Positions 1-10,334 are shown, counted from the first letter of the stretch. The stretch: DNA of 64,000 nt from Betaproteobacteria bacterium (GCA_016861185.1 BOKW01000003.1:1-64000), one strand, 5' to 3'. Notes: a model not told the origin generated them from the letters alone. Made by a program: numbers and translations.

Positions 1-17
1 TTCGCCGAGGCGGACCG

Positions 18-23
18 TATAAT
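18..23 (+). promoter_or_regulatory. Candidate -10 box upstream of ribF
   Basis: A perfect TATAAT lies 35 bases before the ribF start codon. The matching -35 region would fall at or beyond the window edge, so only half of the promoter can be judged. It would drive the ribF-ileS-lspA-coaBC run. Confidence 0.5.
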
Positions 24-58
24 CCGCCGCTTCCGTTGCATCGCATGAACCGGGTTCG

Positions 59-997
59 ATGAAGGTCTACCGCGGCGTTCCGCATGCCGGCGATCGCGTG
101 CCCTGTGCGCTGACGATCGGCAATTTCGACGGCGTGCATCGCGGCCACGCGGCGCTGCTCGCGCGCGTCGTCGAGGCGGCGCGCGCGCGCGGGCTCGTGG
201 CGGCGGTGATGACCTTCGAGCCGCATCCGCGCGAATTTTTCACGCCGGCGCAGGCGCCGGCGCGCGTGGCCAACATCCGCGACAAGCTCGAGGCGCTGCG
301 CGAAGCGGGCATCGAGCGCGTGTACATCGAGCACTTCAACCGCCGCTTCGCGTCGCTCACGGCCGAGCAGTTCATCGACGACGTGCTGGTCGCCGGCTGC
401 CGGGTGCGCTGGCTGATGGTCGGCGACGACTTTCGCTTTGGGGCGCGTCGCGCCGGCGATCTGGCGCTGCTGCGCGCGCGGGCGCCGGTCGGCGGCTACG
501 TCGTCGAGCAACTGCCGACCGTGCTCGACGGCAACGAGCGCGTGTCCAGCTCCGCGGTGCGCGCCGCGCTCGATGCGGGCGATCTGGCGCGCGCACAGCA
601 GTTGCTCGGGCGGCCGTACATGATCAGCGGCCGCGTGCAGCACGGTGCGAAGCTCGGCCGCACGATCGGCTTTCCGACGCTGAACCTGCGCATCGCGCAC
701 AAGCGCCCTGCCGTGCACGGCGTCTACGCCGTGAAGGTGCACGGCATCGACGCGCGCGCCTGGCCCGGCGTGGCGAGCGTGGGACTGCGGCCGACGGTGG
801 ATGACACCGGCCGCTGGCTGCTCGAGGTGCATCTGTTCGACTTCGCGCAGCAGGTCTACGGCAAGCTCGTGCGCGTCGAATTCCTCGCCAAGCTGCGCAA
901 CGAGGAGAAGTACGGCACGCTCGACGAGCTGACCGCCGCGATCGCGCGCGACGCGCAGCGCGCGCGCGATCTTTTCAACGGCGCGCTCGCGCCGTAG
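59..997 (+). CDS. ribF: Bifunctional riboflavin kinase / FAD synthetase
   Basis: Phosphorylates riboflavin to FMN and adenylylates FMN to FAD in the cytoplasm. The 312-residue length is normal for bacterial RibF. The N-terminal nucleotidyltransferase domain shows TIGNFDGVHRGH at residues 19-30, the HxGH-type nucleotide site. The C-terminal riboflavin kinase domain shows GRTIGFPTLNL around residue 200. The ATG follows a TATAAT by 35 bases and no better start lies downstream. The gene heads a same-strand run and sits 48 bases before ileS, the usual ribF-ileS-lspA order in proteobacteria. Assignment is by motif and synteny and is firm. Confidence 0.96.
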   Translation: MKVYRGVPHAGDRVPCALTIGNFDGVHRGHAALLARVVEAARARGLVAAVMTFEPHPREFFTPAQAPARVANIRDKLEALREAGIERVYIEHFNRRFASLTAEQFIDDVLVAGCRVRWLMVGDDFRFGARRAGDLALLRARAPVGGYVVEQLPTVLDGNERVSSSAVRAALDAGDLARAQQLLGRPYMISGRVQHGAKLGRTIGFPTLNLRIAHKRPAVHGVYAVKVHGIDARAWPGVASVGLRPTVDDTGRWLLEVHLFDFAQQVYGKLVRVEFLAKLRNEEKYGTLDELTAAIARDAQRARDLFNGALAP

Positions 998-1045
998 TCC
1001 AAACCCTTCTTCAACCTGACTCGAAGAGTCCGAGGGGACCGAGCC

Positions 1046-3919
1046 ATGGCCGAATCCGGCGACACCAGGAAATATCAGCTGAACCTGCCCGACACGCCGT
1101 TTCCGATGCGCGGCGACCTGCCCAAGCGCGAGCCGCAGTGGGTCAAGGACTGGGACGAACGCAAGGTCTACCGGGCGATCCGCGCTGCGCGCCGGGGCGC
1201 GCCGAAGTTCGTGCTGCACGACGGGCCGCCGTACGCGAACGGCGAGATCCACCTCGGCACGGCGGTCAACAAGATCCTGAAGGACATGGTCAACAAGTCG
1301 AAGATCCTCGCGGGCTTCGACGGTGTCTACGTGCCGGGCTGGGACTGCCACGGCATGCCGATCGAGGTGCACATCGAGAAGCAGCACGGCAAGAATCTGC
1401 CGCGCGACGAGGTGCAGGCGCGCGCGCGCGCCTTCGCGACCGAGCAGATCGCGCTGCAGATGAAGGACTTCAAGCGGCTCGGCGTGCTCGGGGACTGGGA
1501 CAACCCGTACAGGACGATGAACTTCAGGACCGAGGCGGACGAGATCCGCGCGCTCGGTCGCATGATCGAACGCGGATTCGTCTACCGCGGGCTGAAGCCG
1601 GTCAACTGGTGCTTCGACTGCAGTTCCGCGCTCGCCGAGGCCGAGGTCGAGTACATCGACAAGAAGACACCGGTCGTCGACGTCGCGTTTCCGCTGGCGG
1701 CCGAGGACGAAGCGAAGGTCGCCTCGGCTTTCGGGCTGGCGGCGCTGGGCAAGCCGACCTTCACGTCGATCTGGACCACTACACCGTGGACGATCCCGGC
1801 CAACCAGGCGCTGAACTTCCATCCCGAGCTGGTCTATGCGCTGGTCGATTGCGGCGATCGCCTGCTGATCCTCGCGCGCGAACTCGTCGAATCCTGCCTG
1901 CAGCGTTACGGGCTGAAGGGACGCGTCGTCGGCGAGGCGCTGGGGGCGGCGCTCGAACGCGTGCGCTTCGTCCATCCGCTGGCGAAACTGCACGCGGGAT
2001 ACCAGCGTTTCTCGCCGGTCTATCTCGGCACGTACGTCGAGTCGGGCGCCGGCACCGGCGTCGTGCACTCGGCGCCGGCGTACGGCATCGAGGACTTCGA
2101 CTCGTGCAAGTCGTACGGCATGAGCAACGACGAGATCCTCAACCCCGTGCAGGGCGACGGCGTGTACGCGGCCGAGCTGCCGCTGTTCGGCGGGATGAAG
2201 ATCTGGGACGCGAACCCGAAGATCGTCGACGCGCTGCGCGTGGCAGGTCACCTGCTGCACGCGTCGACCGACACGCACAGCTACATGCACTGCTGGCGCC
2301 ACAAGACGCCGCTCGTCTACCGCGCGACCTCGCAGTGGTTCGTGCGGATGGACGGCCCGACCGCCGACACGCGCGGGGTCATGCAGCGCGAAACCGTCGG
2401 CGAAACGCTGCGCGAAACCGCGCTGCGCGCGATCGAGGCAACGTCGTTTTTCCCGCACTGGGGCAAGGCGCGGCTGCACGGGATGATCGCCAACCGGCCC
2501 GACTGGTGCATCTCGCGCCAGCGCAACTGGGGGGTGCCGCTGCCGTTTTTCCTGCACAAGGCGACCGGCGAGCTGCACCCGCGCACGCTCGAGCTGCTCG
2601 AACTCGCCGCGCAGAAGGTCGAGGCCGGCGGCGTCGAAGCGTGGTCGAAGGCGAAGGTCGAGGACTTCCTGCCGCCCGACGAGGCCGCGCAGTACGAGAA
2701 GACCAACGACATCCTCGACGTCTGGTTCGATTCCGGAACGACGCACCGCACGGTGATGCGCGGCTCGCACGCCGACGACCTCGCGTATCCGGCGGATCTG
2801 TATCTGGAAGGCTCGGACCAGCACCGCGGCTGGTTCCATTCGTCGCTGCTGACCGGCGCCGCGATCGACGGCCGCGCGCCGTACAAGGGGCTGCTCACCC
2901 ACGGCTTCACGGTCGACCCGCAGGGCCGCAAGATGAGCAAGTCGCTCGGCAACGTGATCCGGCCGCAGGAAGTCAGCGACAAGCTCGGCGCCGAGATCAT
3001 CCGCCTGTGGGTCGCTTCGACCGACTACTCGGGCGAGCTGTCGATCGGCGACGAGATCCTCAAGCGCGTCGTGGAAAGCTACCGCCGCATCCGCAACACG
3101 CTGCGCTTCCTGCTCGCCAACACGAGCGACTTCGACATCGCGGGGCACGCAGTGCCGGTCGGCGAACTGCTGGAGATCGACCGCTACGCGCTCGCGCTCA
3201 CGGCGCAGATGCAGGCCGAAGCGCTCGCCTGCTATGAGCGCTATGAGTTCCATCCGGTCGTCGCCAAGCTGCAGACATTCTGCTCGGAGGACCTCGGCGC
3301 GTTCTACCTCGACATCCTGAAGGACCGCCTGTACACGACCGCGGCCGGCTCGCGCGCGCGCCGCTCGGCGCAGACCGCGCTGTGGCACATCACGGCGAGC
3401 CTGCTGCGGCTGATGGCGCCGTTCCTGAGCTTCACCGCCGAGGAGGCGTACGCAGTGTTCGCGCCGGCCGAGCGCGAGCGGCTCGGCGGAACGATCTTCG
3501 CGAGCGTCTATCACGAGCTGCCGCCGGTGCCCGGGTACGAGGCGCTGCTCGCCAAGTGGGCGCAGATCCGCGCGATCCGCGCCGACGTGCTGAAGCGGAT
3601 CGAGGCGCTGCGCGAGGCGGGCAAAGTCGGCTCTTCGCTGCAGGCCGAAGTCGACCTGCACCTGTACGGGGAACGGCACGCGCAGCTCGCCACCCTCGGC
3701 GACGATCTGAAGTTCGTGCTGATCACCAGCCGCGCGACGCTGCACGTCGCGGCTTCGCCCGAGACCGAGTCGATCACGGTGACGCCGAGCGCGCATGCCA
3801 AATGCGAGCGGTGCTGGCACTGGCGCGCCGACGTCGGCAGCCACCGCGAGCATCCGACGCTGTGCGGGCGCTGCGTCTCCAACCTTTTCGGCGCGGGCGA
3901 ATCGCGGACGGTGGCCTGA
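1046..3919 (+). CDS. ileS: Isoleucyl-tRNA synthetase
   Basis: Charges tRNA-Ile with isoleucine and edits misactivated valine. At 957 residues it is full length for bacterial class Ia IleRS. The HIGH-type signature appears as GEIHLG near residue 67 and KMSKS at residues 629-633. The insert between them carries the editing (CP1) domain with the [10 protein letters not shown] stretch. A C-terminal zinc finger is visible as CERCWHWR followed by CGRC. The ATG is preceded by a GAGGGGACC ribosome-binding site. Its TGA abuts the lspA ATG without a gap, so the two are probably translationally coupled. Confidence 0.98.
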   Translation: MAESGDTRKYQLNLPDTPFPMRGDLPKREPQWVKDWDERKVYRAIRAARRGAPKFVLHDGPPYANGEIHLGTAVNKILKDMVNKSKILAGFDGVYVPGWDCHGMPIEVHIEKQHGKNLPRDEVQARARAFATEQIALQMKDFKRLGVLGDWDNPYRTMNFRTEADEIRALGRMIERGFVYRGLKPVNWCFDCSSALAEAEVEYIDKKTPVVDVAFPLAAEDEAKVASAFGLAALGKPTFTSIWTTTPWTIPANQALNFHPELVYALVDCGDRLLILARELVESCLQRYGLKGRVVGEALGAALERVRFVHPLAKLHAGYQRFSPVYLGTYVESGAGTGVVHSAPAYGIEDFDSCKSYGMSNDEILNPVQGDGVYAAELPLFGGMKIWDANPKIVDALRVAGHLLHASTDTHSYMHCWRHKTPLVYRATSQWFVRMDGPTADTRGVMQRETVGETLRETALRAIEATSFFPHWGKARLHGMIANRPDWCISRQRNWGVPLPFFLHKATGELHPRTLELLELAAQKVEAGGVEAWSKAKVEDFLPPDEAAQYEKTNDILDVWFDSGTTHRTVMRGSHADDLAYPADLYLEGSDQHRGWFHSSLLTGAAIDGRAPYKGLLTHGFTVDPQGRKMSKSLGNVIRPQEVSDKLGAEIIRLWVASTDYSGELSIGDEILKRVVESYRRIRNTLRFLLANTSDFDIAGHAVPVGELLEIDRYALALTAQMQAEALACYERYEFHPVVAKLQTFCSEDLGAFYLDILKDRLYTTAAGSRARRSAQTALWHITASLLRLMAPFLSFTAEEAYAVFAPAERERLGGTIFASVYHELPPVPGYEALLAKWAQIRAIRADVLKRIEALREAGKVGSSLQAEVDLHLYGERHAQLATLGDDLKFVLITSRATLHVAASPETESITVTPSAHAKCERCWHWRADVGSHREHPTLCGRCVSNLFGAGESRTVA

Positions 3920-4420
3920 ATGGCGTGGGGCAACTCGAAGTCGTGGTGGCAGAAGCTCTGGCCCTGGCTATCGGTCGCGATCGTGGTGATCGCGGCCGAT
4001 CAGGCGAGCAAGTTCGTCATCGAAAAGTCCTTCAACTTCGGCGACGTGCGTCCGGTCACGAGCTTCTTCAACCTCGTGCTCACGTACAACAAGGGGGCCG
4101 CGTTCTCGTTCCTGGCCACCGCGTCGGGATGGCAGCACACGTTCCTGCTCGCGGTCGGCGTGGGCGCGTCGCTGTTCATCCTGTACCTGCTCGCGCGGCA
4201 CGGCACGCAGAAGCTCTTTTCGCTGGCGCTCGCGCTGATCCTCGGCGGCGCGGTCGGCAACGTGATCGACCGGCTGATCCACGGCCATGTAATCGATTTC
4301 CTCGACTTCCACTGGCGCGGCTGGCACTGGCCGGCGTTCAACGTCGCCGACAGCGCGATCGTCTGCGGGGCGGGCTTGTTGATACTCGACGAACTCCTGC
4401 GCGTAAGGAAGTCCAGGTAG
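3920..4420 (+). CDS. lspA: Lipoprotein signal peptidase (signal peptidase II)
   Basis: Inner-membrane aspartyl protease that removes signal peptides from diacylated prolipoproteins. The 166 residues contain four hydrophobic segments, as expected. The catalytic Asp residues lie in GNVIDRL and FNVADSAI, and the family block [11 protein letters not shown] is present. The start codon directly follows the ileS stop, so translation is likely coupled. coaBC follows after 17 bases. Lipoproteins elsewhere in the window, such as the Ggt at 50.5 kb with its VAGC lipobox, would be substrates. Confidence 0.97.
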   Translation: MAWGNSKSWWQKLWPWLSVAIVVIAADQASKFVIEKSFNFGDVRPVTSFFNLVLTYNKGAAFSFLATASGWQHTFLLAVGVGASLFILYLLARHGTQKLFSLALALILGGAVGNVIDRLIHGHVIDFLDFHWRGWHWPAFNVADSAIVCGAGLLILDELLRVRKSR

Positions 4421-4437
4421 CCTGACCGGGAGCGAAG

Positions 4438-5631
4438 ATGCAACTGCAAGGCAAGCGGATCGTGGTGGGCATGACCGGCGGCATCGCCGCGTACAAGATC
4501 TGCGAGCTCGTGCGTCGTGCGCAGGACGAGGGCGCGCAGGTGACGGTCGTGATGACGCGCGCCGCGCGGCAGTTCGTCACCGCGACGACGATGCAGGCGC
4601 TGTCCGGGCGCCCGGTGTTCACCGACGCGTGGGGCGCCGAAGGCGGCACGGTCGCCAACGCGATGCCGCACATCGACCTGTCGCGCGAGGCGGACGCGAT
4701 CCTGGTGGCGCCGGCCTCGGCCGACTTCATCGCCAAGCTCGCGCACGGGCTCGCCGACGATCTGTTGTCCACGCTCGCTGTCGCGCGCTCGTGCCCGCTG
4801 CTGGTCGCGCCGGCGATGAACGTCGAGATGTGGAGCAACGCCGCCACGCAACGCAACGTGCAACAGATCCGCGCCGACGGCGTAAACGTGCTCGGCCCCG
4901 CCAGCGGCGACCAGGCCTGTGGCGAAGTCGGCGCCGGCCGCATGCTCGAGCCGAACGAGCTGCTGGAGGAGCTGATCGCGTTCTTCCAGCCGAAGCTGCT
5001 GCAGGACAAGCGCGTGCTGATCACCGCCGGGCCGACGTTCGAGCCGATCGATCCGGTGCGCGGCATCACGAACCTGTCGTCCGGCAAGATGGGCTTTGCG
5101 CTCGCGCGCGCCGCCCGTGATGCGGGCGCGAAGGTCACGCTGATCGCAGGGCCCACCACGCTGCCCACCCCGCGCGGCGTGCGCCGGCTCGACGTGCGCA
5201 CCGCGCAAGAGATGTACGACGACGTGATGGCCTACGTGAACCACGCGCAGGTGTTCATCGCCGTGGCGGCGGTCGCCGACTGGCGCGTCAAGGCGCCGAG
5301 CACGTCGAAGCTGAAGAAGGCAAAGGGGCCGCCGCAGCTCGACTTCGAGCCGAACCCCGACATCCTCGCCGCGGTCGCCGCGCTGCCCTCGCCGCCCTAC
5401 TGCGTCGGCTTCGCCGCCGAAAGCGACAACGTGATCGAGTACGCGCAGGCCAAGCTCAGGGCCAAGAACGTGCCGCTGATCGTCGCCAACCGCGCGCAGG
5501 ATGCCTTCGGCGCCGACGACAACGAGCTGCATCTGGTCGACGCGCAAGGCGTGGTGACGCTGGCGAAGGACGACAAGCTCGCGCAGGCGCGACGCATCGT
5601 TGCCGAAATCGCGGCGAGGCTCGGCGGATGA
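4438..5631 (+). CDS. coaBC: Bifunctional phosphopantothenoylcysteine decarboxylase / phosphopantothenate-cysteine ligase
   Basis: Carries out two steps of coenzyme A synthesis, joining cysteine to phosphopantothenate and decarboxylating the product. The 397 residues divide into an N-terminal flavoprotein CoaC domain (GGIAAYK near the start, APAMN, and the active-site Cys in [12 protein letters not shown]) and a C-terminal CoaB domain ([30 protein letters not shown]). The ATG has a GGGAGCGAAG ribosome-binding region. The end overlaps the next small gene by four bases (ATGA). Older literature calls the gene dfp. Confidence 0.97.
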   Translation: MQLQGKRIVVGMTGGIAAYKICELVRRAQDEGAQVTVVMTRAARQFVTATTMQALSGRPVFTDAWGAEGGTVANAMPHIDLSREADAILVAPASADFIAKLAHGLADDLLSTLAVARSCPLLVAPAMNVEMWSNAATQRNVQQIRADGVNVLGPASGDQACGEVGAGRMLEPNELLEELIAFFQPKLLQDKRVLITAGPTFEPIDPVRGITNLSSGKMGFALARAARDAGAKVTLIAGPTTLPTPRGVRRLDVRTAQEMYDDVMAYVNHAQVFIAVAAVADWRVKAPSTSKLKKAKGPPQLDFEPNPDILAAVAALPSPPYCVGFAAESDNVIEYAQAKLRAKNVPLIVANRAQDAFGADDNELHLVDAQGVVTLAKDDKLAQARRIVAEIAARLGG

Positions 5632-6074
5632 ACTCCGACCGCGAAGGCCGCGCGCCGGGCGAGCCGCCGAACGGCGACTTCGTCGCCTATCTGGAGGACA
5701 TCGAGCGCCGCCAGCTCGCCGACATGAACCGGCCGCACGCGCTCGCGCACCCGTCGCCGCAGGGCGGCGCGCAGGTCGCAGCCGCCAAACCGCTGTCGCG
5801 CGACGAGGCGCGCGCGCTGATCGGGCGGCTGCGCGCCCGACGCGGGGCCTTGCCCCTTTCGGCAGGCTCGCTGCTGATGCTGATCGTCGGCGCGCTCGCG
5901 CTCGCCAACGCGCTGTTCGGCGACGGCGGGATCCTCGCGCTCGCCATCGGCGTGGCGCTGCTGTGGCGTCCGGTCCGCCGACTGATCGGGGCCTTCCGCA
6001 CTGCCGCGGCAACCTCACCCGGGCCGCGCGACGCGCTCGACGCGGCGTTCGGCAAGAGCAAGTCCCATCGATGA
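5628..6074 (+). CDS. Small membrane protein of unknown function
   Basis: Not recognised. The 148 residues consist of a polar N-terminal half of about 75 residues rich in Arg, Pro and Ala, then two closely spaced hydrophobic helices at about residues 77-115 ([18 protein letters not shown] and [14 protein letters not shown]), and a basic tail. It overlaps coaBC by four bases (ATGA) and its stop overlaps the dut start by four bases, so it is read as part of the operon. The tight packing argues that it is a real gene. Membrane topology is the only supportable inference. Confidence 0.75.
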   Translation: MNSDREGRAPGEPPNGDFVAYLEDIERRQLADMNRPHALAHPSPQGGAQVAAAKPLSRDEARALIGRLRARRGALPLSAGSLLMLIVGALALANALFGDGGILALAIGVALLWRPVRRLIGAFRTAAATSPGPRDALDAAFGKSKSHR

Positions 6075-6520
6075 AGCGACTCGACGTCAAGGTGCTCGAC
6101 GCGCGCCTGCGCGACCAACTGCCCCACTACGCGACCGCGGGCGCAGCGGGGCTGGACCTGCGCGCTTGCATCGATGCGCCGCTCGCGCTCGCGCCGGGCG
6201 ACGCGCAACTCGTCCCTACCGGCATCGCGATCCACCTCGACGATGCCGGTTACGCCGCGCTCGTGCTGCCGCGCTCCGGACTCGGGCACAAGCACGGCAT
6301 CGTGCTCGGCAACCTGATCGGCCTGATCGACTCCGACTACCAGGGGCAGATCATGGTGTCGTGCTGGAACCGCGGACGCGAACCGTTCACGATCCAGCCG
6401 CTCGAGCGCATCGCGCAACTGGTCGTCGTTCCGGTCCTGCAGGTCGAGCTGAACGTGGTGGATGAATTCGCCGCCAGCGAACGCGGCGCGGGCGGCTTCG
6501 GCAGCACCGGCAAGCACTGA
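6071..6520 (+). CDS. dut: dUTP diphosphatase (dUTPase)
   Basis: Hydrolyses dUTP to dUMP and pyrophosphate, keeping uracil out of DNA and feeding dTMP synthesis. The 149-residue protein has the trimeric dUTPase motifs in order: [32 protein letters not shown], and a Gly-rich C-terminal flap [10 protein letters not shown]. The ATG at 6071 overlaps the preceding stop (ATGA); upstream in-frame codons belong to the neighbour. The gene after it begins on the base following the dut stop. Confidence 0.97.
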   Translation: MKRLDVKVLDARLRDQLPHYATAGAAGLDLRACIDAPLALAPGDAQLVPTGIAIHLDDAGYAALVLPRSGLGHKHGIVLGNLIGLIDSDYQGQIMVSCWNRGREPFTIQPLERIAQLVVVPVLQVELNVVDEFAASERGAGGFGSTGKH

Positions 6521-7105
6521 ATGTTGTCGCGGTTCGCGCGCGCGCTGCTCGCCTTGTTCGGCTGGCGCGTCGATTTCGACGGCCTGCCCGGCCCGAAAGG
6601 CATCCTGATCGTCTATCCGCACACGTCGAACTGGGACTTCGTCCTCGGCCTGCTCGCGAAGTGGACGGTCGGGCTGCCGATCCGCTGGGTCGGCAAGGAA
6701 AGCCTTTTTCGCGGTCTCACCGGCGCGACGCTCGGGCGGCTGATGCGCGCCTGGGGCGGCCGGCCGGTCGACCGCCATACGGCGAGCGGCGCGGTCGAGC
6801 AGCTCGCCCGCCTGATGCAGTCGGAAGACTGGTTCTGGCTCGGGCTGTCGCCCGAGGGCACGCGCAAGCATCAGGACTATCTGCGTTCGGGCTTCTACCA
6901 TCTCGCGCTGAAGCTCGACGTTCCGGTAGGTTTGGCCTTCATCGATTTCCCGCGCAAGGTGATCGGCGTGCGCGACTTCGTGCGCATGAGCGGCGATCTG
7001 GCGCGCGACCTCGCGCTGCTGCGCGCCTTCTATGCGGACAAGGTGGGCCGCTATCCGGACCAGGCCAGCACAATCGCCTTCCGTGAGCACACGAGCGTCG
7101 ATTGA
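6521..7105 (+). CDS. Lysophospholipid acyltransferase family protein
   Basis: A PlsC-type acyltransferase that would transfer an acyl group to a lysophospholipid or related glycerol acceptor at the membrane. The 194 residues show the catalytic H(x4)D motif in PHTSNWDFV near residue 27 and the second block SPEGTRK, which binds the acceptor phosphate. Its start codon directly follows the dut stop. The protein is shorter than typical PlsC, like the small phosphate-acyltransferase homologues of proteobacteria. The exact acceptor cannot be deduced. Confidence 0.85.
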   Translation: MLSRFARALLALFGWRVDFDGLPGPKGILIVYPHTSNWDFVLGLLAKWTVGLPIRWVGKESLFRGLTGATLGRLMRAWGGRPVDRHTASGAVEQLARLMQSEDWFWLGLSPEGTRKHQDYLRSGFYHLALKLDVPVGLAFIDFPRKVIGVRDFVRMSGDLARDLALLRAFYADKVGRYPDQASTIAFREHTSVD

Positions 7106-7172
7106 CGCGCTGCCCGCGGGCGAGCTGCCGGGACGGCGCACGCCGCCCGCCGCAACAGCGAGGAGTGAGCGG

Positions 7173-7913
7173 ATGAGCTGGACGATGCGACTGCTGGGGC
7201 TGGCCTGCGCGCTCGTCGCCGGTGCGGCGGCCGCGCAGGATTACGACCGCGAGGCGCGCTGGCGCGCCGAGGTCGTGCCCGGGCTGGTGGTCGGCGAAGC
7301 CGTCGATTTGCGCGCATCGAGCGGTCGCAGCTTCCTGGGCGTGTACACGCCCGCCAATGAGGCGAAGACGGCGCTGGTCATCGTGCACGGCATCGGCGTC
7401 CATCCGGACCACGGCATCATCGGCCGGCTGCGGATGGAGTTGGCCGATCGCGGCTTTTCGACGCTGTCGATTCAAATGCCCGTGCTGGCAGCCGAGGCCG
7501 AAGCGTCCCAGTACGCGAAGACCTTTCCGGAAGCGGCGCAGCGCATCGCCGCGGCCGCGGACTGGCTGCAGGCCAAAGGCTACCGCGCGTTGTCGCTCGT
7601 ATCGCACAGTCTGGGCAGTCGCATGGCGAATACGTACTTTGACGCACACGAACGACCTGCCTTCCGTACGTGGGTCACGCTCGGCCTGTCGGGCGATTTC
7701 ACGTCGGCGTTCGCCAAACGTCGTCCGGTGCCGGTGCTCGACGTGTTCGGCGAGCGCGATCTGGCGGCCGTGGTCGACGCAGCACCCCGGCGCGCGCGCC
7801 TTCTCGGCACGATCGACGGTGCGCGCCAATTGCGCATCGCGGGCGCCGATCACTTCTACGCGGGCCGCGAAGCGGAACTGGTCGACGCGATCGACGCGTA
7901 CCTGCGCCGCTAG
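7173..7913 (+). CDS. Exported alpha/beta-hydrolase-like protein (DUF3530-type)
   Basis: The product of 246 residues begins with a signal peptide (LLGLACALVAGAAAAQ) and has an alpha/beta-hydrolase plan: VIVHGIGVHPD as oxyanion-hole strand, a nucleophile elbow SLVSHSLGS with Ser flanked by His and Leu, and a late Asp in FGERD. The ATG at 7173 is preferred over the upstream in-frame extension because it puts the signal peptide at the N-terminus and has a GAGGAGTGAGCGG ribosome-binding region. Substrate unknown; the periplasm is the likely location. Confidence 0.75.
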   Translation: MSWTMRLLGLACALVAGAAAAQDYDREARWRAEVVPGLVVGEAVDLRASSGRSFLGVYTPANEAKTALVIVHGIGVHPDHGIIGRLRMELADRGFSTLSIQMPVLAAEAEASQYAKTFPEAAQRIAAAADWLQAKGYRALSLVSHSLGSRMANTYFDAHERPAFRTWVTLGLSGDFTSAFAKRRPVPVLDVFGERDLAAVVDAAPRRARLLGTIDGARQLRIAGADHFYAGREAELVDAIDAYLRR

Positions 7914-8017
7914 CCGCGGGGGGCGATTTGATCCGCGTTCATTCTCACCGGACGTGCGCGGAGTTAAGCTCCGGCAAAACGTCTCGCATGAGCGGGGAAC
8001 ACACCAAGGAGGAAACC

Positions 8018-8323
8018 GTGTACCGAACCACCATCGTCGCGGCGTTTCTGCTCGCCGCCGGCTCTGCGCTCGCGCAAGACGATCCGAACCTCGGCCGCAA
8101 CATCGCCGCCACCTGCGCCAACTGCCACGGCACGGGCGGGGCGAGCGCCGGAGGCAACGAGCCGCTGGCGGGCAAGCCGAAGGCCGACATCGTGCAGAAG
8201 ATGCAGGACTTCAAAGCCGGGCGAAAACCGGCGACGATCATGCACCAGCTCGCCAAGGGCTACACCGACGCGCAGATCGACGCGGTCGCCGCGTACTTCG
8301 CGGCGCAGAAGCCGGCCCGCTAG
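8018..8323 (+). CDS. fccA: Periplasmic c-type cytochrome, subunit of sulfide dehydrogenase
   Basis: A 101-residue class I cytochrome c with a signal peptide (AAFLLAAGSALAQ), one heme site CANCH and a likely axial Met in IMHQLAKGY. The GTG at 8018 is chosen because AAGGAGG lies five bases upstream and the signal peptide then starts the protein. It is followed 19 bases later by a flavoprotein of the sulfide-dehydrogenase family. The pair would form a flavocytochrome c that oxidises sulfide and passes electrons to the heme. The fccA/soxE-type name is inferred mainly from that neighbour. Confidence 0.85.
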   Translation: MYRTTIVAAFLLAAGSALAQDDPNLGRNIAATCANCHGTGGASAGGNEPLAGKPKADIVQKMQDFKAGRKPATIMHQLAKGYTDAQIDAVAAYFAAQKPAR

Positions 8324-8342
8324 CGAATCGAGGGAGACAGCG

Positions 8343-9629
8343 ATGGCAATGCAACGACGTGAATTCCTGGAAGTCCTGGGCGCGGGCTCCGTGCTGGCAG
8401 CGCTCGGCGGCTGCGCGACGATGGGCGGCAGCAGCGGCGGGCGCGTAGTCGTGATCGGCGGCGGTTATGCCGGCGCAACCGCCGCCAAGTACATCCGCAT
8501 GTGGAGCGACGGCAGGATCGACGTAACGATGGTCGAGCCGCGCGAACGCTTCATCTCCTGCCCGATGTCGAACCTCGTCATCGGCGGCAGCAGGTCGCTG
8601 GAGTTCGTCACCCACTCGTACGACAACCTCGCCAAGCGCTGGGGCGTGCGCGTGGTCCGCAGCACCGCCGTTGCGGTCGATACCGACAAGCGGACCGTGC
8701 GGACGGCGGGCGGCGAGACGCTGCCTTACGACCGCCTGATCGTCGCGCCGGGGATCGACTTCATGTGGGAGCAGATCCCCTCGATGGCGAAGAACCCGGA
8801 CGCCGGCGCGCAGGTTGTGCCGCACGCGTGGATCGCCGGCCCGCAGACGCTGCTGCTGCGCCAGCAGCTCGAGGCGATGCCCGATGGCGGCGTGGCGGTG
8901 ATCGCGATTCCGAAGTCGCCGTATCGCTGCCCGCCGGGACCCTACGAGCGCGCCTGTCAGATGGCCTGGTACTTCAAGGCGAAGAAGCCGAAGTCGAAGG
9001 TGCTGATCCTCGATGCCAACGAGGACATCCAGTCGAAGAAGGGGCTGTTCACGAAGGTCTGGAACGAGGACTACAAGGGTCTCGTCGAGTACCGTCCGAA
9101 CCACGTGCTGACCGACATCGACCTGGCCACGCGCACGCTGAAGTTCGAGACGGCCGAGGACGTCAAGGCAAACGTCGTCAACCTGATCCCGAACCAGCGC
9201 GCCGGGGCGATCGCGCAGGCGGCGGGCGTGGTCACCGCCAACAACCGCTGGTGCGAGGTCGATTTCCTCACCTACGAGTCGATCAAGGTGAAGAACGTGC
9301 ACGTGCTGGGCGATGCGATCCAGATCGCTCCCGGCATGCCGAAGTCGGGCCATATGGCGAACCAGCAGGCGAAGGTGTGCGCGGCCGCGGTCGTCGCGCT
9401 GTTGTCGGGCGGCAGCGTCAGCACGACGCCGGTCGTCAACAACACCTGCTACAGCATGACCAACGACACCGACACGGTGCACGTCGCGTCGGTGCACCAG
9501 TACGACACGGCCAAGAAGACGATGCTGACCGTGCCCGGATCGGGCGGTTTGTCGGCCGCGCCGACCGCGCTCGAAGGCAAGTACGCGTTCGCGTGGGCGC
9601 AGAACATCTGGGCTGACATGCTCGCCTGA
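8343..9629 (+). CDS. fccB: Flavocytochrome c sulfide dehydrogenase, flavoprotein subunit
   Basis: FAD-dependent oxidoreductase that oxidises sulfide to polysulfide or sulfur in the periplasm. It is 428 residues long, the usual length. It starts with a twin-arginine-like leader (QRREFLEVLGAGS), then the FAD-binding GGGYAGATAAKYI. Cysteines in ERFISCPMSNL, SPYRCPPGPYERACQ and NNTCYSM include those that make the redox-active disulfide in this family. The C-terminal part (NLIPNQRAGAIAQAAGV) matches the FCSD flavin-binding domain. Co-transcribed with the cytochrome before it, and followed by a strong terminator. SoxF is an alternative name for the same family. Confidence 0.92.
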   Translation: MAMQRREFLEVLGAGSVLAALGGCATMGGSSGGRVVVIGGGYAGATAAKYIRMWSDGRIDVTMVEPRERFISCPMSNLVIGGSRSLEFVTHSYDNLAKRWGVRVVRSTAVAVDTDKRTVRTAGGETLPYDRLIVAPGIDFMWEQIPSMAKNPDAGAQVVPHAWIAGPQTLLLRQQLEAMPDGGVAVIAIPKSPYRCPPGPYERACQMAWYFKAKKPKSKVLILDANEDIQSKKGLFTKVWNEDYKGLVEYRPNHVLTDIDLATRTLKFETAEDVKANVVNLIPNQRAGAIAQAAGVVTANNRWCEVDFLTYESIKVKNVHVLGDAIQIAPGMPKSGHMANQQAKVCAAAVVALLSGGSVSTTPVVNNTCYSMTNDTDTVHVASVHQYDTAKKTMLTVPGSGGLSAAPTALEGKYAFAWAQNIWADMLA

Positions 9630-9654
9630 CGTCGCCACCGAAGCTGCAAACGAC

Positions 9655-9682
9655 GGCGGCGGGCGATCCCCGCCGCCTTTTT
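9655..9682 (+). terminator. Rho-independent terminator after fccB
   Basis: GGCGGCGGG pairs with CCCGCCGCC across a five-base loop and is followed by TTTTTC. It lies 25 bases after the fccB stop and separates fccAB from the convergent cytochrome c4 gene. Confidence 0.85.
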
Positions 9683-9697
9683 CTTGCTCGCGCCGCG

Positions 9698-10321
9698 CTA
9701 CTTCTTGCCCGACAGATACTCGGCGACGGCCTTGATCTCGAGTTCGGTCATGCGCGCCACGATCGCGTGCATCACCGGGTTGTCCCTGCTGCGCTCCGGC
9801 GCGTTGAACTGCTTGATCCGGTTCTCGATGTAGAGGGCGTTCTGCCCGGCCAGGCGCGGCAGCTCGGCGCTGCCGGCGGCGTCGGGGCCATGGCAGCCCG
9901 CGCAGGCCGCTACGCCGGAATAGCGGTTGCCGTGGTGGTACACGTAGCGCCCGACGGCGGCCAGATCGGGATCCTTGACTTCGTTGGCAGACGCGCTCTT
10001 CTGACTGAAGTAGACGCCGAGCGCCTTCATGTCGGCGTCGCTCAGGTCCTTGACCATGTCCTGCATCGCGCTCGACTTGCGCGCGCCGCTCTTGAAATTG
10101 GCGAGCTGACGCGCGACGTAACCGGCGTTTTGGGCGGCCAGCTTGGGAAACAGCTCGCTCGAGCTTTCGCCGTCGATGCCGTGGCACAGCAGGCAGCCGC
10201 CCGCGACGATCTTGCGAGCGCGCTCCTGGTCGCTGGCGGTCTGCGCCTGCGACGGCGCAGTCAGGCCCGCCAGAAGTCCCGCCGCCAGCAGCACGCGCCA
10301 AGCGAACCTACCCGTGCGCAC
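9698..10321 (-). CDS. Di-heme cytochrome c4
   Basis: Periplasmic electron carrier with two tandem class I cytochrome domains. The 207-residue product has a signal peptide (LLAAGLLAGLTAPSQAQ) and two CxxCH sites, CLLCH in the first half and CAGCH in the second, each domain ending with a Met-containing helix. The GTG at 10321 lies just after the clpA terminator and has GGGGG a few bases upstream. The reading frame stays open far upstream inside clpA, but that is a GC-rich artefact. It faces fccAB and could receive electrons from it and pass them to a terminal oxidase; that link is inference. Confidence 0.9.
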   Translation of the reverse strand: MRTGRFAWRVLLAAGLLAGLTAPSQAQTASDQERARKIVAGGCLLCHGIDGESSSELFPKLAAQNAGYVARQLANFKSGARKSSAMQDMVKDLSDADMKALGVYFSQKSASANEVKDPDLAAVGRYVYHHGNRYSGVAACAGCHGPDAAGSAELPRLAGQNALYIENRIKQFNAPERSRDNPVMHAIVARMTELEIKAVAEYLSGKK

Positions 10322-10334
10322 GGATCGCCCCCGA

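Noticed and set aside
4000..6090. A 696-codon minus-strand frame opposite lspA-coaBC-dut
   Set aside because: It lies antisense to four firmly identified genes and has only low-complexity Arg/Ala-rich content.
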